A stretch of 6,332 bases of DNA from an uncultured Bacteroidales bacterium (GTDB lineage Bacteria > Bacteroidota > Bacteroidia > Bacteroidales > UBA932). Under the pieces are notes generated by a model. It searched no databases and was not told the origin of the DNA. It was given only the letters and a program-made list of their open reading frames with translations. Within the stretch, counting starts at the first letter, position 1. Each line of letters starts with the position of its first letter. A program made the position numbers and the translations under genes. Below, piece after piece: positions 5,567 to 6,332 of the stretch. The stretch lies in the NCBI GenBank assembly GCA_937890845.1, contig CALADR010000157.1, positions 1 through 6,332 of the forward strand, in the 5' to 3' direction.

Positions 5567-6332
5567 CTAACGGAATAATTCTCCAACGTTGATTGTCTGT
5601 CCCAATTCTGTTTTTTCAGGAATGTCAAGCAAAAATGTTCCATCTTTCAATTTATAGAACTTGACTTTTTCAGGCTGCTTCTTTCCAAGCAGGTTCCCGG
5701 TATCAACCATACCGTTTCTGTTCAGGTCTTCGATAATCCTTATCGAATATTTGCCTGCCTTAAGGTAAGGGAACAGCAGGCTGCAGTCCTTGTCAACTGT
5801 GTAGCTCCTAAGAACATTATCTCTTTTTTCATTCAGCAGGTCTATAATATACTTGTTGTTCACATCAGTAAGTTCTAGACTGAGAGAACTCAGATTCTCA
5901 TCTGTCGGTAAAGATACTTTAACCTCAAGGCTATCATTGTAGAATCCGTTGATATCCATGAATTTATGCTTAGGGATATTCAGGAAATATTCATAGCCCT
6001 GTATGAACTTTTCTGAAGGTCTAACTACAAATTTGCGCAAGTTGAGACTGTCTTTTTCAAGGGTAAACTTACCTTTGAACTCCTGTTGTTTTGGGTTTAC
6101 ATACCAGAACCTTATGGAGTCGAATGCCGACTTTACCAGAGGATATTTGAATTCAATTTCAAAGCCGTATTGTTCCACTCTTTCAGGCTCGGCTGATACT
6201 GTGAATACAGTAGTAGTATCCTCTTTCTTTATATCTTTCTTACCGCTTTTCTTGGCCTTGCTTTCTTTTGGTTTTGCAAGTTTTATCTGCTCCAGAAACG
6301 GAACTAGTTTTCCCAATGTATCGGTCTTCATA
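5567..6332 (-). CDS. Ig-like (Big_5-type) envelope protein, C-terminal part (partial, 5' end outside window)
   Basis: The reading frame is open to the right edge, so the ATG at 6331 is probably internal and only the last 254 residues are visible. The pattern fits a large Bacteroidetes family of cell-surface or periplasmic proteins, often lipoproteins, that start with a bacterial Ig-like domain. Any lipobox would be upstream and cannot be seen. Visible parts, numbered from that Met, are a Lys-rich linker (18-37), an Ig/beta-sandwich-like stretch (42-140, including 'VRPSEKFIQGYEYFLNIP'), and a final small beta domain (about 147-254). The final domain holds 'AGKYSIRIIEDLNRNGMVD' (192-210), a calcium-loop-like motif with Asp202, Asn204, Asn206 and Asp210. 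The TAG stop lies 19 bases before the barrel protein start, so the two are likely expressed together. The biochemical function is unknown. Confidence 0.75.
   Translation of the reverse strand, partial: MKTDTLGKLVPFLEQIKLAKPKESKAKKSGKKDIKKEDTTTVFTVSAEPERVEQYGFEIEFKYPLVKSAFDSIRFWYVNPKQQEFKGKFTLEKDSLNLRKFVVRPSEKFIQGYEYFLNIPKHKFMDINGFYNDSLEVKVSLPTDENLSSLSLELTDVNNKYIIDLLNEKRDNVLRSYTVDKDCSLLFPYLKAGKYSIRIIEDLNRNGMVDTGNLLGKKQPEKVKFYKLKDGTFLLDIPEKTELGQTINVGELFR

Overview
The window looks like chromosomal housekeeping DNA from a member of the Bacteroidota, most likely the order Bacteroidales. The gene families, the lack of Shine-Dalgarno sequences before well-fixed starts, an exact Bacteroidetes-type -7 promoter box (TAnnTTTG) and a plant/Bacteroidetes-type IspG all point that way. 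The DNA is moderately AT-rich. I see no mobile element, CRISPR array, tRNA or rRNA, and no strong sign of recent transfer.

Layout. Two gene sets converge on a shared terminator. On the + strand (1-3178) are the 3' end of ftsH (membrane AAA+ protease), cdsA (CDP-diacylglycerol synthase), psd (phosphatidylserine decarboxylase) and a CNNM/CorC-type membrane protein with CBS domains. ftsH and cdsA are 37 bases apart. psd follows cdsA after 73 bases that contain a candidate promoter. psd and the CNNM gene overlap by four bases (ATGA). At 3193-3262 a perfect 16-bp inverted repeat with A/T tracts on both flanks forms a bidirectional terminator. On the - strand, read from the right edge, are the C-terminal part of an Ig-like (Big_5-type) envelope protein, a PorT-like outer-membrane beta-barrel protein 19 bases further on, and ispG after a further 67 bases.

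How the genes fit together. CdsA makes CDP-diacylglycerol, and Psd carries out the last step from phosphatidylserine to phosphatidylethanolamine. The intermediate enzyme, phosphatidylserine synthase (pssA), is not in this window. FtsH and the CNNM protein are inner-membrane proteins, so the + strand group has a membrane lipid and membrane quality theme. The - strand group pairs two predicted envelope proteins of unknown function with the sixth enzyme of the MEP isoprenoid pathway.

The most notable point is that IspG (450 residues) is intermediate in size. It has the sequence motifs of the long, insert-bearing class, but only about 100 residues lie where the insert domain usually sits. I found no evidence of a new multi-gene system. 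The rest of the region is ordinary.
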